Source: Chamaecyparis obtusa (taxonomy: Eukaryota; Streptophyta; Pinopsida; Cupressales; Cupressaceae). From it: 64,000 nucleotides of DNA. The DNA is taken from assembly GCA_027943335.1 (NCBI GenBank), contig BSBK01000876.1, positions 124,001 to 188,000 of the forward strand. The letters run 5' to 3'. Position numbers and translations under genes: made by a program. This document shows positions 48,687 through 60,031 of the stretch, piece after piece (the first letter of the stretch is position 1; each line of letters begins with the position of its first letter). The notes under the pieces are model-generated. The model saw nothing but the letters and a program-made list of their open reading frames with translations, did not search any database and was not told the DNA's origin.

Positions 48687-49399
48687 GGCATTAGTATCAA
48701 AATTTGTAATGTATATAGACCTAATATCTCAAAAATGTTCTAACTTCTCCATATATACATAGATAACTGTTCTATCAAAATTTTCTCCCCCTCAGTGCAT
48801 GCTCATGGTATATGTGTAGTACACTTATCATATAATTACACAATTTGGCATATACATTATGTTTTTCCCCTTTTTGATAATAATGCCAAACTCAAAAATT
48901 GTGTACTTACAGTTCATCAAATATGTGCTGGCGGGTTTTCTTCAAAGAATCTAAGAGGTTTGCCCAATCCTCTTTGAAGTTGGTTAGAGCAATGTGCTCA
49001 AGACTGACTTGTGCATGCATGTCAAAGATATTTTCCAACATAGAAATTTATGGTGTGCTTCTCAAATATTTTAAGGTGGGGAAGCATCTTTGTTTGTAGC
49101 TCGATGACTTGGTCATGTATCTTGTTCTCCTGCTTCCTCAAATCATCTCTTAACCACCTAAGTTCTTAAACTTTGAGTATGTGCTTATGAAAAGCATTTG
49201 GCTCGGTTAAGGTTTCTTGTGCACTGGCTTGGATTTTTGTATCCAGCTATTTTATCTTCTCACTAATCTCAGCAGTGAAGTTCTCCATAGTGAAAAGATT
49301 TATCAACATTTGAATAATTATCTAAGTAATAGATTGAATGTCATTTATTACCTCAGATAACTTTACCTTATTTATTTCCACTTCCTGGCTGATTTTCTC
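48687..49399 (-). other. 3' internal non-coding region of minus-strand element
   Basis: Between the PPT and the C-terminal end of the minus-strand ORF. Only short frames occur. No domain is recognised. Confidence 0.4.
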
Positions 49400-50860
49400 T
49401 TCTAGTTTGTCCTGTATTTTTTATTTTGACCGCTCTTCAATTCTCTTTTCTGCTTCAATGTCTGGGGCATTGATTTCATGTGTAAGTGTAGCAAGTTGGT
49501 CCATAATTGGTGTATCTTCATTGATTTGTACCTAAGGTACAACATGTTGTAAGATGTCTCTTACATTTTCTAAAATTTCCTTGCTCTTGCATTCCTTTCT
49601 CAACTTCTCCTGAGATGCTTTCCTTGTACAAAGCTCCCCATATTTTCTTAATTCTTCAGGGTCTAGGGTCCTCGGATCACAGTCTGGTATAACAATGACT
49701 TCTTCAAGTATGACCAGCCATTTTCCCCTTCTTCTTCTTCTTCTTTGGCTCTTGAGGTGAGTTCTTAACAAATGGAATAATTGCTTTTTCCTCAACATTT
49801 TTTGTTTCATGCCCGGTTGACACATTATCCTCCTTTTTTTTCTCCTTGGTAACCTATGTGTCAATTGACTGAGACGGAGCCTCTGATGTAGTGTCAGGTG
49901 GGGTTACCTCAGTTACCTTAGGGTCATCTTGGCCCTGTGTTTCTGCCTCTTTTGCCTCAAGTTCATTTGTCTTTGCAGGTGTGTTAGTTCCTTGATCCCC
50001 TAATGTATCCATTGATTGCTTCAGGATTGAACCTTCAGGTTTCTCCTTAAAGACTATTCAACTGCTTCCATTAGAATAGGAAGTTCATGCAGTAAAGATG
50101 TTATTGATGGATTGGTAAGTGTACCTTCATCTTTTGTTTTGGCTCCAACAATAGTAACATCCTCATCATCATCTCTATCATTAGGATTACCATTTTTTAT
50201 GTCCTCAATGAGTACATCAAGTGCAGTGTTGTCTATGATTTGGATCTCTACTTGATCCGGTGCATCCTATGTAAAGTTCAACTCCTTAGTGGCATATGTA
50301 GTATTAGGTACCTTGGTATCTGATATATCTATCTTATCTTGTTTCAGTGCCAGGTCTGCATCCTCAATGTGAAGTCCCTTCCCTTTTTTTTTAGCTTCTT
50401 TTGAGAAATTTTGGCTAAAACCATCTTTTTAGCTTTCTCTCGGGCTTGAACTATTGTAGTCCAGATGAGTTGACTATTCTCATCAATGTTTTCCATATTT
50501 TCATCAATTATCTATAGTGCCCGGCTCTTTACTCTAAACCTCTTTGCATACTTGCTCATGTGTTCTTCAATTTTAGGGACATTCAATTAAGGTATTACCA
50601 AAGCTCAGGATTGTTCCCTCATTCTCTTCTCGATATCTAAGGCATAGGACCATTTTTGTGAAATTATTTCCTCTAGTGCCTTAGGTAGATGTTTGGCAAA
50701 TGTGATGGGAATTCTTTTGAATCAAATCATCATCTAGATGATTGCCTCTTCAAGTTTATTATATAAAATTATATTTTGATGATGGAGATCTTAACATTTT
50801 TCCATGAATAGATTAACATTGTTAACATTTTGTTTTGACTGGGGTTTGAAGATTAACATT
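49400..50860 (-). pseudogene. Unidentified acidic retroelement ORF, C-terminal part (minus strand)
   Basis: Coding-like on the minus strand but shifting frame several times. Around 50400-50700 there is a Lys-Trp-Ser-Tyr-Ala-Leu-Asp-Ile-Glu-Lys-Arg segment and a Gln-Ala-Arg-Glu-Lys-Ala-Lys-Lys basic stretch. Around 50055-50365 and 49860-50040 it becomes strongly acidic and Ser/Thr/Pro-rich, with a poly-Asp run. Around 49725-49745 it has a poly-Lys/Arg run. The right limit near 50860 is approximate. It is probably the 3' half of the same ORF type whose 5' half is at 44746-45338. No homologous protein is known to me. Confidence 0.4.
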
Positions 50861-52637
50861 GTTAACTCCCCTATCATTTTGGACACACCTTATGTTGTAC
50901 ACAAACCCAAAAATCAATATTTGAGGCATAGAACCTAGAGACATTGCCCTTCTGATCACTCTAGCAATACACATCTTCCAAGATTATACTCACATCTTTA
51001 TTTGCATGAAAATTCTAATTCTTGCTAAAACTTCAAATCTGGATTGTTACCAGGGTGTAGCAGTTCTTTGCTAGTCTTGAGTGCCCAGATTCTTTGCTTT
51101 AATGGATGGATAGATAGTGCACCTTCTTTCTATCAGGTTCAGACTAGGCCCTAATAAGAAGAATCACATGTAGTTCCAATTTAACCTCAGTAAGGGTTTG
51201 TTGACTACAATAGGAAGGTTGAATAACTTATTTATGTCATGATGATATGTATGTTACCCAAAATTGGGCATTCTATTGGCCAACACCTAAAAATGAGATC
51301 ACAAGCTGCTATTAGGTCCAATGCATTGATCAGCCCTTGTTCATTCAGTGTGCCTGGTGCAGCAATGATAAATCTCCAGTCACTAAACCTGCAAAAAAGT
51401 TTCAAAATAAATAGATTCACAATGTTGAATACAGAAATAAATTGTGGATGGTTAGGGTTTTCTTCCCAACCTCCTTTCACTCAACAAAGGTTTAAACCTG
51501 CCAGTGAAACAATGGAAAGTTGTCCAAAAACTCAACATGCTTAATCAGTGAAACTAAATCACCCCTATACCTGCTCACACTAGGATGCAAAAACAAGTCA
51601 CCCAAGTTTGGAGACTTAAGTCAACTCAGATTAGGCACCAGCTTGAAAATTCAAATATTTTATTTTATTTGTTTGTTTGTTAATTATTTATTTAACTATT
51701 TTATATTTAAATGTATATATTAGTTGATGGGGTGTTTGAGAACACCTTTTTATTTATTGATGACCGACCAGTTTATTCGGGCACATGACATGATATTGTT
51801 TTATTTTACCAAAATCCCCATGCCTTCATGGAGTTTATAAATAAAGTGCTCCACATATGTATCAAGTTTATCATTTATCAGAAACACTATATTATTTTAT
51901 GGTAAAATAGAGGATAATTTGATTCTCTTTAAATGCAAATTAGTCAATATTGGAAATGTCCCAGAATTGGTAATGAAATCTTACATCGTGAACATGAGAT
52001 GAATAATGAGTGAAAATCTTTTGAATACACTGTGTTTAATTTTGCATCCAAATTTTGATTAATGTGTCTACATTCCATTTTGAAGCATTGGAGTGTCTTG
52101 AAAAAAAAACCATTTTTTCTATTCATTTTGTAATTGTGCTTCCTTATTATCCAATGTCTCAACTACCTTATTCATTATCATTCTCTATGTAAGACTTGAA
52201 AGTTGATTGAGGATGTTCAATATTACCATTCAATATCCTTGACAAATGTGATGTTCAATAGTACCATTACATATAATCATAAAATTGGCTACTCAAGGTC
52301 ATAATGATTTTTAATACAATTTTCTTGCAACAGGTCACATGCTGTAGTTTTAAGTGGAAATGAGCTACAATTATTAGTAAACTGGTTGGGTTTCTTACTA
52401 ACTAAATTTCGTTATTATTTTTTCTTCAAAGGGAAATCCTATTTTAAAGGTTCACATGTTGTAAATCATTGAACTATTCTTTTCATCAATTTATTATTGG
52501 GAGTTTGCAAGAAATATTCAATATCTTAGAGAATTCATACGAGATTGTGAAAATGTGAAATAGGGTAATGCATTTTATAGTTAAATATGAGAACTAGCTC
52601 AATAAATCAAGGACTCTAAAACTTTCATTTTCCACAG
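50861..52637. other. Unassigned sequence upstream of the ATG2-like exons
   Basis: No LTR, satellite or recognised domain is visible. Overlapping open frames exist on both strands at 51232-51544 (82 aa minus, 101 aa plus). I cannot decide whether either is a real exon. If the ATG2-like exons belong to a gene, this stretch would be intronic. Confidence 0.4.
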
Positions 52638-53015
52638 GGCATCAATTTGGATTTAAAACATGTTGAGGGTGCTGGGGTTTATGGCTAGACTCGCATTTCA
52701 AAAATTGTCATTGTTGAATGGCTGGAAGATATTACACAAAATTAGGTTATTCTTCCCATCCTTGAATTTTTCATAATTGTCGCACTTTAAAATTTATTGA
52801 TGCATGTTTAGAATGCTATTGATAGAATTACTTAAACAATATGATATGCTAAATATTTTTTTATAATTCTTACACTTTGTAGGTGCAAAAGCTATTGAAA
52901 GGGGCCAATCCTATCCATTCCCTATTTGCAGATGACTCTGGTGCTGCAAAATTGGTTTATGTTCCAGTTGAGCATTATAGAAAAGATCGACATTTACCCA
53001 AAGGCATGAGGAAAG
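52638..53015 (+). pseudogene. ATG2: Two exons resembling the C-terminal region of autophagy protein ATG2
   Basis: Exon 1 is 52638-52745, after a TTTTCCACAG acceptor and ending TTAG before GTTATT. Exon 2 is 52883-53015, after TACACTTTGTAG and before AAAG|GTTTG. Exon 1 encodes Leu-Asp-Leu-Lys-His-Val and Val-Glu-Trp-Leu-Glu-Asp-Ile-Thr-Gln-Asn. Exon 2 encodes Gln-Lys-Leu-Leu-Lys-Gly, Ser-Gly-Ala-Ala-Lys-Leu-Val and Tyr-Arg-Lys-Asp-Arg-His-Leu-Pro-Lys-Gly-Met. This matches, from memory, the plant ATG2 block before the Leu-Arg-Ser-Ile-Ser-Leu-Glu-Ala segment. ATG2 is a lipid-transfer protein of phagophore expansion. Exon 1 has TAG at 52686 (expected Trp) and TAG at 52743 (expected Gln). The next exon is not found in the remaining 11 kb. 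It is probably a decayed fragment; a gene with giant introns is the alternative. Confidence 0.6.
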
Positions 53016-53206
53016 GTTTGACACAATGTATTGTTTATTACAAATTTTATTTGATTTTAACTGGCACAAATACATTGATTTTGTTTATTTTAAGCTCACA
53101 TACTTATGCTTTCATCTCTGCAATGTACTTTCTTGTGCCAGAATTTCTTCTACCATTTTGGAATTACAGAGATTGATCTTGAACTAAGAGAAAACTAGAC
53201 GCATTG

Positions 53207-53655
53207 TTATGGCCTATGTGATTTGTCCTTGTGACTGTTTGAGATGATCAAATTAATTAATTCTTTTACAAAATTAAATATTATATGTCTTGGCCCTTGA
53301 TATTGTCTTCAAGTATTGATTGTTCAATTGTATGCATTTGGCCATGTGTTGTACCCTTTTAAACCATATGTAAATGCTTGTGACTAGTTAGGAGCAACAC
53401 TATTAAACTTGGTTGCATTCTCACCCTTGAAGCATGGTTATGGCCTCTGTGATTTGTTCTTGTGACTATTTGAGACTATTAGATGAATTAATGCTTTTAA
53501 AAAATTAAATATTATATGGCTTGGCCCTTGATGTTGCCTTCAAGTGTTGACTATTCAATTGTATGCATTTGGTCATATGTTGCACCCTTTTAAACCATAC
53601 ACAAATGATTGTGGCTAGTTAGGATCAACATTGTTAAACTGGGTTCTATGCTCTC
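53207..53655 (+). repeat. Two-copy tandem duplication, period ~231 bp
   Basis: Copy 1 starts TTATGGCCTATGTGATTTG at 53207 and copy 2 TTATGGCCTCTGTGATTTG at 53438. They stay alignable through TTGGCCCTTGAT, CAATTGTATGCATTTGG and ACCCTTTTAAACCATA. Scattered substitutions show the duplication is old. Confidence 0.88.
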
Positions 53656-54584
53656 CCCATTAGTTTTTCCTTGATCATGTGTGATAATGCTTACCTCTAT
53701 AGCTTTTAGCATATAATAAACTGTGAGTTTGTTTTTGTTTAACATGGAAGCCTTCATTAGAAATCTAGATAACTGTCCTATTTTCTATGCAGAATTTGGT
53801 CTAAGAAAGTTTTTTAAAAAAGACTTTCTATTGTACGCTGTAATAAAAACTGGGGTCTACAATTTTAAAAATAGAGCATATTCTTCCACAAAAAATAGAG
53901 CATACTTTGCCACAAAAATAGATAATTCAATATCTTTCACCATGTTGATAATTAAGTGATTAATTTAATGTTTAATTGTTGTTTGCATTTTTCTTTCTTC
54001 TTTGTCCACTATTATTATTTTTTATCAACTAGTTGATAAGAGCTGGATGTAGGGTTGTCGCCAAATTTCACATGTAGGTTGTTCTTCGTACTGAATTGGT
54101 ATAGTTTTTAAGAAGTCATCATAAAGTTTTGAACTATGTATTTGATTTGTGTCTCAACTAAAGAGGATTTAGTTGATATTTGATCAATAAATTTTTTGCA
54201 CATATAATTTTTTTCACTAAACTTGGTACTATTGATTTGGTTTCTGATGGATTTTTGTTTCATATCCCACTTTGAAAATTTGGTGACATCAGTGTGTATA
54301 AAAATATTGGTAAATTGACTACAAAACCCAAGAGGTTTTTGCTTATCAAATTTCCTTAATAATACTAATTTTATGATTGATGTATTGGATAGAAGCGCAA
54401 TAGATTGGTAGGTTATCAGGAGTGTGGACTTCTAAAGCAGTAAAGCTTTTGATGGGTTATTTAGGAGTGAAAATGTAGAAGGTATGATCATTGGTACATA
54501 CTTTATCTCTATTTAATGTGGCTGGTTTCCCCTAAAGATATATGCTTGTCATTATAATAAGGGGAACGAGCCACATGTAATGTA

Positions 54585-54589
54585 TTTTC
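54585..54589. repeat. Target-site duplication of the copia element, left copy
   Basis: TTTTC, repeated exactly at 62815-62819 directly after the 3' LTR. Confidence 0.93.
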
Positions 54590-56072
54590 TAATGAACTAC
54601 AACTGATTTAGAACCTGAATGAAGAATCTATAATTTAAGATTACTGAGTAGTTGATGATTAGATATGCAAGATGATTAAATCAGTATTATGTTGTCATTG
54701 ATGTCAACTAGCTTGACAATACTTATCTTGTAAGTTACTATACCGACACATCTGAAGAAAGGTGAAAGAGATTAATAGAAATATCTACATGAGGAAGATG
54801 TACATGACAGATGAGTATAAGGCATACACTGAGTAACTTGTTGATGAGTCTATGACTTGATGAAATTGACTTTATTATGTTGCATTCATCTATGATGAAG
54901 AATAGAGCTAAAAGACACAAAGCAGTGTTGTTGGTAAATAAAGCATTTTAGTATACACCGATGAAATGTAGTGTATACCGAGTGTAGTGTTAACTAAGCT
55001 TGTGTTCACTGATGCATTTCTTTGTTAACCAAGCAAAATAGAAAGGAATTAAATGATCAGTTTAGTCGATAAAGTGATGAGTTGTAAAGTGTATGAAATC
55101 GAGGTAATAGATAAGGTTTGTTATGAAGATCGATGGCTAACATAAATCAAAAAGGATCTAATGGAGCAGATTGAAACATGTTATTGATACATCAGCCGAG
55201 GAAGCTTAAAGTGGAAAAATCTATGAATATGATTAAGTGGCAAAATCTGATGGAGGAAAAGAAAATGATGTACTCATCTATATAAGAGACATTGGTTTCA
55301 TTATTGAACATAGCTGGAAGAAGAAGATACTATAGAATTATCACATGAAGAAGTTTTCATGCATTCTGACCATACTAGTTAATAAGAACCGAGCTGCAGA
55401 ATAATTATCGAGCTATAGAGAGTAATTACTGATGGATAGTAAGTTGATATAGTATTGAATCTGAAGTATTATATTGATCAAAAATATTTGAATGAGCTGA
55501 ACATTGATCTGTAAACTGCAAATTGAAGTTGTTTCATGAAAGATCATCTACTATTACATATTTAACCATTGTACACAGTCAAATCTCTTAACCAAGTGGA
55601 CTATAAAAGCATTTTGATGTTTCATTCATAGAGTGAACATTGTTATCCTGTCAACCCCAGAGTGACTATTGGTTGGATGATAAATTCTAGTCTAAAATCC
55701 TCTAACAAGGTCACACCTAATAGTGTGTTTGTAACCTTTAACAGGGTTGGGTCTTCACCGACCTCACTTCAGAAGAGTGAACAATTTTGGGTTGCCGGTC
55801 CCAGGTGGTTTTTCCCTTCACAGGGTTTCCACGTTAAATCTCTTGTGTTATGTGTTGATTGTGATATTTGTTTGTTATCATACTTTTCATATTTCATGTT
55901 AGATTTAATCGGTAACTATTATAAAGTTTAGACTGACAATCAGTAAAAACATAGACCGTGAAAGTATTTTATGTTTACCAAGTAGTAGAAGTAGTAGAAT
56001 TGTTTTGGATTATACATTTTAAATTTTGGGATGTTGGATAACTGATTCACCCCCCTCTCATTTATTCTAACA
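54590..56072 (+). repeat. Copia 5' LTR
   Basis: 1,483 bp. It begins TAATGAACTAC, whereas the 3' LTR begins TGATGAACTAC, so the terminal G has mutated. It ends TTCTAACA. A TATA box TATATAAG at 55279-55286 is preceded by CTCATC and followed by AGACATTG; the same is seen in the other LTR at 62028-62035. It is the likely element promoter. Confidence 0.92.
55279..55286 (+). promoter_or_regulatory. TATA box in copia 5' LTR
   Basis: TATATAAG, conserved in both LTRs and lying in mid-LTR, as expected for the U3/R boundary. Confidence 0.65.
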
Positions 56073-56074
56073 AT

Positions 56075-56087
56075 TGGTATCATAGTT
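56075..56087 (+). promoter_or_regulatory. Primer binding site of the copia element
   Basis: TGGTATCATAGTT starts two bases after the LTR. It resembles the plant copia PBS TGGTATCAGAG with one early mismatch. Confidence 0.82.
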
Positions 56088-56136
56088 GTGGTAGCTTAGA
56101 ACAAGGTTTTAAGGAATCCAGCAAAAGGGTCTCAAG

Positions 56137-57150
56137 ATGTATAAGAGGGAAGTGCCAAAGCTGAACAAAGATAACTTCATAGTATGGCAAAGCCAGATGA
56201 AGTTGCACATATCTGGAATTGGGAATTCTACACTAGAACTGATGGAGAATGGCTACAATGAACCGACACCTGGTCCCTTAACTCTTGATCAACTGAAGGA
56301 TAGGCATGAACACAATATTACTATGATGGAAGTTGTTGCTACCTATACCGATGTTGAATTTGAAGACATCAAGGGATGCACAACTACCAAAGCCATGTGG
56401 GACAAGATGACTCTAATATACAGTGGAGATGCGAATGTTGAGAGAGCCAGAGAAAAAAGCCTAAGAGGTCGATTTGATGATATGAAGATGAAAGAAGGTG
56501 AGAACATTGTGCAATATACAAATAGACTAAAAGATGTAGTACATGCTATTAGAGCATCTAGTGGAGTTATTGATGATGAAACAGTAATAAGCAAGATTCT
56601 CAAAACTTTGCTACTAGTTTATGTGATCAGGATCTCTGCAATTCATGAAACAAGGGCTACATCCAACCTCACCCTTGACACTCTGATCGATAAGCTTACA
56701 ACCTTTGAATTGAATAACTTTGACAATAGTGTTGTACCTTCTATTGAATCCACTTTCATGTCTTCTTTAAAGATTAGTAAGTCTAGTAGTAGGAATGATA
56801 AGAATAATGATAGTGACAGTAATACCGATGATGAACTTGATGAGCTTGAAGCTCTTATGGCCAGAAGATTACCCAAAGGTAAGGGAAGGTATAGAGGCAA
56901 TATACCTTTAGCATGTTTTAATTGTAAATAAGTTGGCCACATCACTGCTAGATGTCCGAATAAGAAAGATGATGATAGATCCAAAGACCGATCTGAAGGA
57001 AGCTATGGGAGAAGAGTCAATAGAGGCTACTAACACAACAATAGAGACAACTGAGATAGCTATGATAAAGGGAAAAAGGTATGTTACATAGCTAAAGAAT
57101 TTGAATCTGAATCTGACACTGATGATGATGTAGAAGTAGTATTTTTTGCT
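56137..57150 (+). pseudogene. Copia gag
   Basis: ATG 56137, open for 264 codons. The gag (UBN2-type) domain spans residues ~5-200: Lys-Leu-Asn-Lys-Asp-Asn-Phe, Trp-Gln-Ser-Gln-Met-Lys, a Met-Trp-Asp-Lys-Met segment, and Leu-Arg-Gly-Arg-Phe-Asp. An acidic Ser/Asp-rich stretch follows, then the zinc knuckle Cys-Phe-Asn-Cys-Lys-stop-Val-Gly-His...Cys, in which TAA (56929-56931) replaces a probable Gln codon. Spacing C-X2-C-X4-H-X4-C is otherwise intact. An Arg/Gly-rich region and an acidic linker continue to the protease with TAA/TAG/TGA stops near 57030-57055. Its role would be RNA packaging into particles. Confidence 0.87.
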
Positions 57151-57540
57151 ATGAAAGATGATTTAGAGGAAGAAGAGAAATATGAAGAAACAACATTGAT
57201 CTCTAAAGTAAGCAAAAATGATACATGGATCATAGACAGTGGCTATACACATCATATGATTGGTGATATAGAGAAATTTGATCTCCTTGATGAATATGAT
57301 AGTGGATCTATTAGAATGGGAAATGATGCACCTTGTATGGTGAGAGGTAAAGGTTCACTGATGATTAATGATAAAATAAAATGTGAGAATGCATACTGGG
57401 TAGATGGACTTAACTACAATTTTTTAAGTGTGGCACAACTGAATAACTCAGGTCACCAACTTGCTTTTGAGAGCAGAAAGGTAAGAATCTATGATGATGG
57501 AGGAAGACTTGTTGGAACCGGTACACAATCTAGAGGTATC
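57151..57540 (+). pseudogene. Copia protease
   Basis: In the polyprotein this follows gag. The catalytic motif is Trp-Ile-Ile-Asp-Ser-Gly-Tyr-Thr-His-His-Met (Asp-Ser-Gly intact, at about 57229-57246). A later Leu-Ser-Val-Ala-Gln-Leu segment corresponds to the C-terminal part of copia proteases. The frame ends at the insertion of a foreign LTR (57541); the coding sequence resumes after 58053. It would cleave the gag-pol polyprotein. Confidence 0.85.
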
Positions 57541-58053
57541 TCTTGATATCGCTCTGATACCATGTAAGAATTTGCCTAAGGCAAAGAATAGAAACCAAGA
57601 TCTAGAAGCTCAAGAGATAGCACAAGAGAGACAAATATGATATGATAAAATGATCAAATAATGAATAATAGATAGATAGATGATTGATTGATTATACAAA
57701 GTAGGAATGCCTCAATATATAGGCAATGCAATAAGACTACATGATAAGGAGATGATAAGATATCACTCACACAAGGTGGAATCACATGTCCACCAAAGGT
57801 GGATCATCTTCCAATATGCAATAAAGTATGTGCATTGGATTAGGATGATAATGTGATAAGAGCACTAAAGGTGGATCTCACACACAATGAGGTATGTGAT
57901 GACAACTATCACACCTAAAGTGGAGATTCTTCTAACCATGTGCTAAAATGAAATGCAAACTCCTAAGTGTCACAAAGAAAACTAATATGCAAATGCATTA
58001 TCCTAAGTAAACTTAAGTAAAGTGTAATTAGTAAATACTTAATTACACCAACA
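57541..58053 (-). mobile_element. Inserted LTR with attached PBS (minus strand)
   Basis: 491-bp LTR at 57563-58053, plus-strand ends TGTAAGAATTTG...CACCAACA (on the minus strand it starts TGTTGG and ends TTACA). On its left the plus strand GCTCTGATACCA (57551-57562) is the complement of the initiator tRNA-Met PBS. The piece is therefore an LTR plus only ~22 bp of internal sequence, a truncated 5' end and not a clean solo LTR. It interrupts the copia polyprotein between protease and integrase. I see no convincing TSD. Confidence 0.82.
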
Positions 58054-58059
58054 ATATTG

Positions 58060-59280
58060 ATCAGTCTTCTTGTTTATTAATAAAATATGAAGATGCATGG
58101 TTGTGGCATAAGAGGTTATGTCATGTGAATTTTGATAATATGATCAAGATTAGTAAGAAGAAAAGAGTTAGAGGGTTGCCTAACTTGTCAAAACTGGATC
58201 ATGCTATGTGCCATGAATGTCAGAAAGGTAACATGACTAAGTCTAGTTTTAAAAGCAAAGACTACTCAACAAAGAAGATACTTGAGTTGGTTCATACTGA
58301 CCTATGTGGTCCTATGAGAACTCAGAGCTATTATATTGGTGATAGATACTTTATTCTTTTTGTTGATGACTATACTAGACTAATGACTATTATGTTCCTA
58401 AAAGAGAAATCTGAAGCTTTTAAGATGTTTAAATGGTATAAGGCGAAGGTAGAAAAAGAGACTGGAAAAGAAATTAAATGCTTAAGATCTAATAGAGGAG
58501 GTCAATTTATCTCTGATGAATTTACTAATTTCTATAATGAGAATGGTATTAAGAGATAGGTCTCTGCACCAAGAACACCTTAGCAGAATGGGATTGCTAA
58601 AAGAAGGAATAGGTCAATCATTGATTGTGCTAGAACACTAATGCTGCAAAAGAATATTTCTCAGACATATTGGAGGGAAGCTGTTAGCATAGTTGTATAT
58701 GGCTTAACCAAGTACAACTAAAGAAGGACACCAACCAAACACCTTATGAGCTATGGTTTGGACACAAACCTACTGTAAGTTATTTCAAGATTTTTGGAAG
58801 CAAATTTTTTAATCTGAAAGATGAGAGAAATGGGAAATTTAATTCTAAAGGTGATGAAGGAATATTCTTAGGATATTCTACTAAGAGTAAAGCATACAAA
58901 TGTCTGAATAAGGTGACAAATAAGATGATTGAAAGTACTAATGTCCATTTTGATGAGTTTAATGACAAGAACATAGAAGAAAGAAAGGAACCAGAAGACT
59001 ATGGTAGATTCACTTACATTGAACTTCCTGACTATCTACCAAAGTTGCAACCTATGATAACTGATCAGCAGGAAAGTAACCCCGAGGAACAAGAAAGGGA
59101 AATCAACGAACAAGATGGTGCTACCGAGTAAGCACATGAACCTAAATAGGATGAACAAGAAATAAGAAACTGAGTACTAGCTAGTTTTGTCAAAAGACAT
59201 CATCCTGAGACACAAATTATTGGAAATAGACAAGCTGGAATGCAGACAAGAAGCAAAACAAGACAAGGTACATGTCTAGT
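58060..59280 (+). pseudogene. Copia integrase
   Basis: Pre-integrase HHCC: Trp-His-Lys-Arg-Leu-Cys-His and Cys-His-Glu-Cys. The catalytic core has the first Asp in Val-His-Thr-Asp-Leu-Cys-Gly-Pro. The second site reads Leu-Arg-Ser-Asn-Arg-Gly-Gly (Asn for Asp), and the Glu site reads Asn-Gly-Ile-Ala-Lys-Arg (Lys for Glu), so two of three catalytic residues are gone. Stops: TAG 58557 and TAG at about 58581. A frameshift near 58735 moves the C-terminal part (Tyr-Glu-Leu-Trp-Phe-Gly, Phe-Leu-Gly-Tyr-Ser) to another frame, through an acidic linker toward RT. Confidence 0.87.
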
Positions 59281-60031
59281 CTATGAATTTAAACCAAAGA
59301 ATGTGAAAGTTGCATTAGAAAATGAAGAATGGGTTAATGCAATGAAGGAGGAAATAGAACAAATAGAGAAAAACAAAACTTGGTCCTTAGTACCCTGACC
59401 TAAAGATAAGAATGTTATCGGTACTAAATGGATATTCAAAAACAAACTAAATGAAAATGGTGAAGTGACAAGAAATAAAGTGAGATTGGTATGCAAGGGA
59501 TATGCACAGGAAGAAGGCATTGACTATGGTGAGACATTTGCACCTGTTTCTAGATTGGAAGGAGTTATAATGCTAGTTGCATATGTTGCACATAAGAAAT
59601 TTAAGGTTTATCAAATGGATGTGAAGTCAGCATTTCTGAATGGTATACTTGAAGAAGAGGTCTACATAGAACAACCTGAAAAATTTGTTGATCCAAACAA
59701 CAGAAACATGGTATGTAGATTACACAAATATTTATATGGTTTGAAGCAAGCACTAAGAGCATGGTATGAAAGACTGCATACTTACTTGTTAAGTATTGGA
59801 TTTGTAAGAACTAGTGAGAACAACAATTTGTACATGAAAGGTGATACTAATGACACTATTCTTATTGCTGAAATTTTTGTTGATGATATTATTTTTGGAG
59901 GTCAAGATCATGTATGTAAATATTTTGTTGATGACATGAGGAATGAGTTTGAAATGTCTATGTTTGGAGAGATTAAATTCTTTCTCAGATTACAAGTGAT
60001 TCAGCAGAGTGATGGGATATTCATCACATAG
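59281..60031 (+). pseudogene. Copia reverse transcriptase
   Basis: Copia-type RT (RVT_2): Trp-Ser-Leu-Val-Pro (followed by TGA 59397), [41 protein letters not shown] and the catalytic Phe-Val-Asp-Asp. All three catalytic Asp are kept. The longest open stretch starts at 59465, inside the domain, so that ATG is not a real start. It ends at TAG 60029-60031, where a Gln is expected. Confidence 0.9.

Larger units (their letters stand above)
53016..54589. other. Non-coding sequence downstream of the ATG2-like exons
   Basis: Contains the 231-bp-spaced tandem duplication (53207-53655). Otherwise it is AT-rich sequence with short frames only (for example 53723-53959). It ends at the TSD of the copia element. 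Confidence 0.45.

Noticed and set aside
51232..51544. Overlapping open frames on both strands (82 and 101 codons), considered as an exon
   Set aside because: No domain, no splice context and no preferred strand; not enough to call a gene.
56643..56984. 113-codon minus-strand frame opposite copia gag
   Set aside because: Opposite a clear gag domain; Ser-rich antisense of an acidic Ser/Asp stretch.
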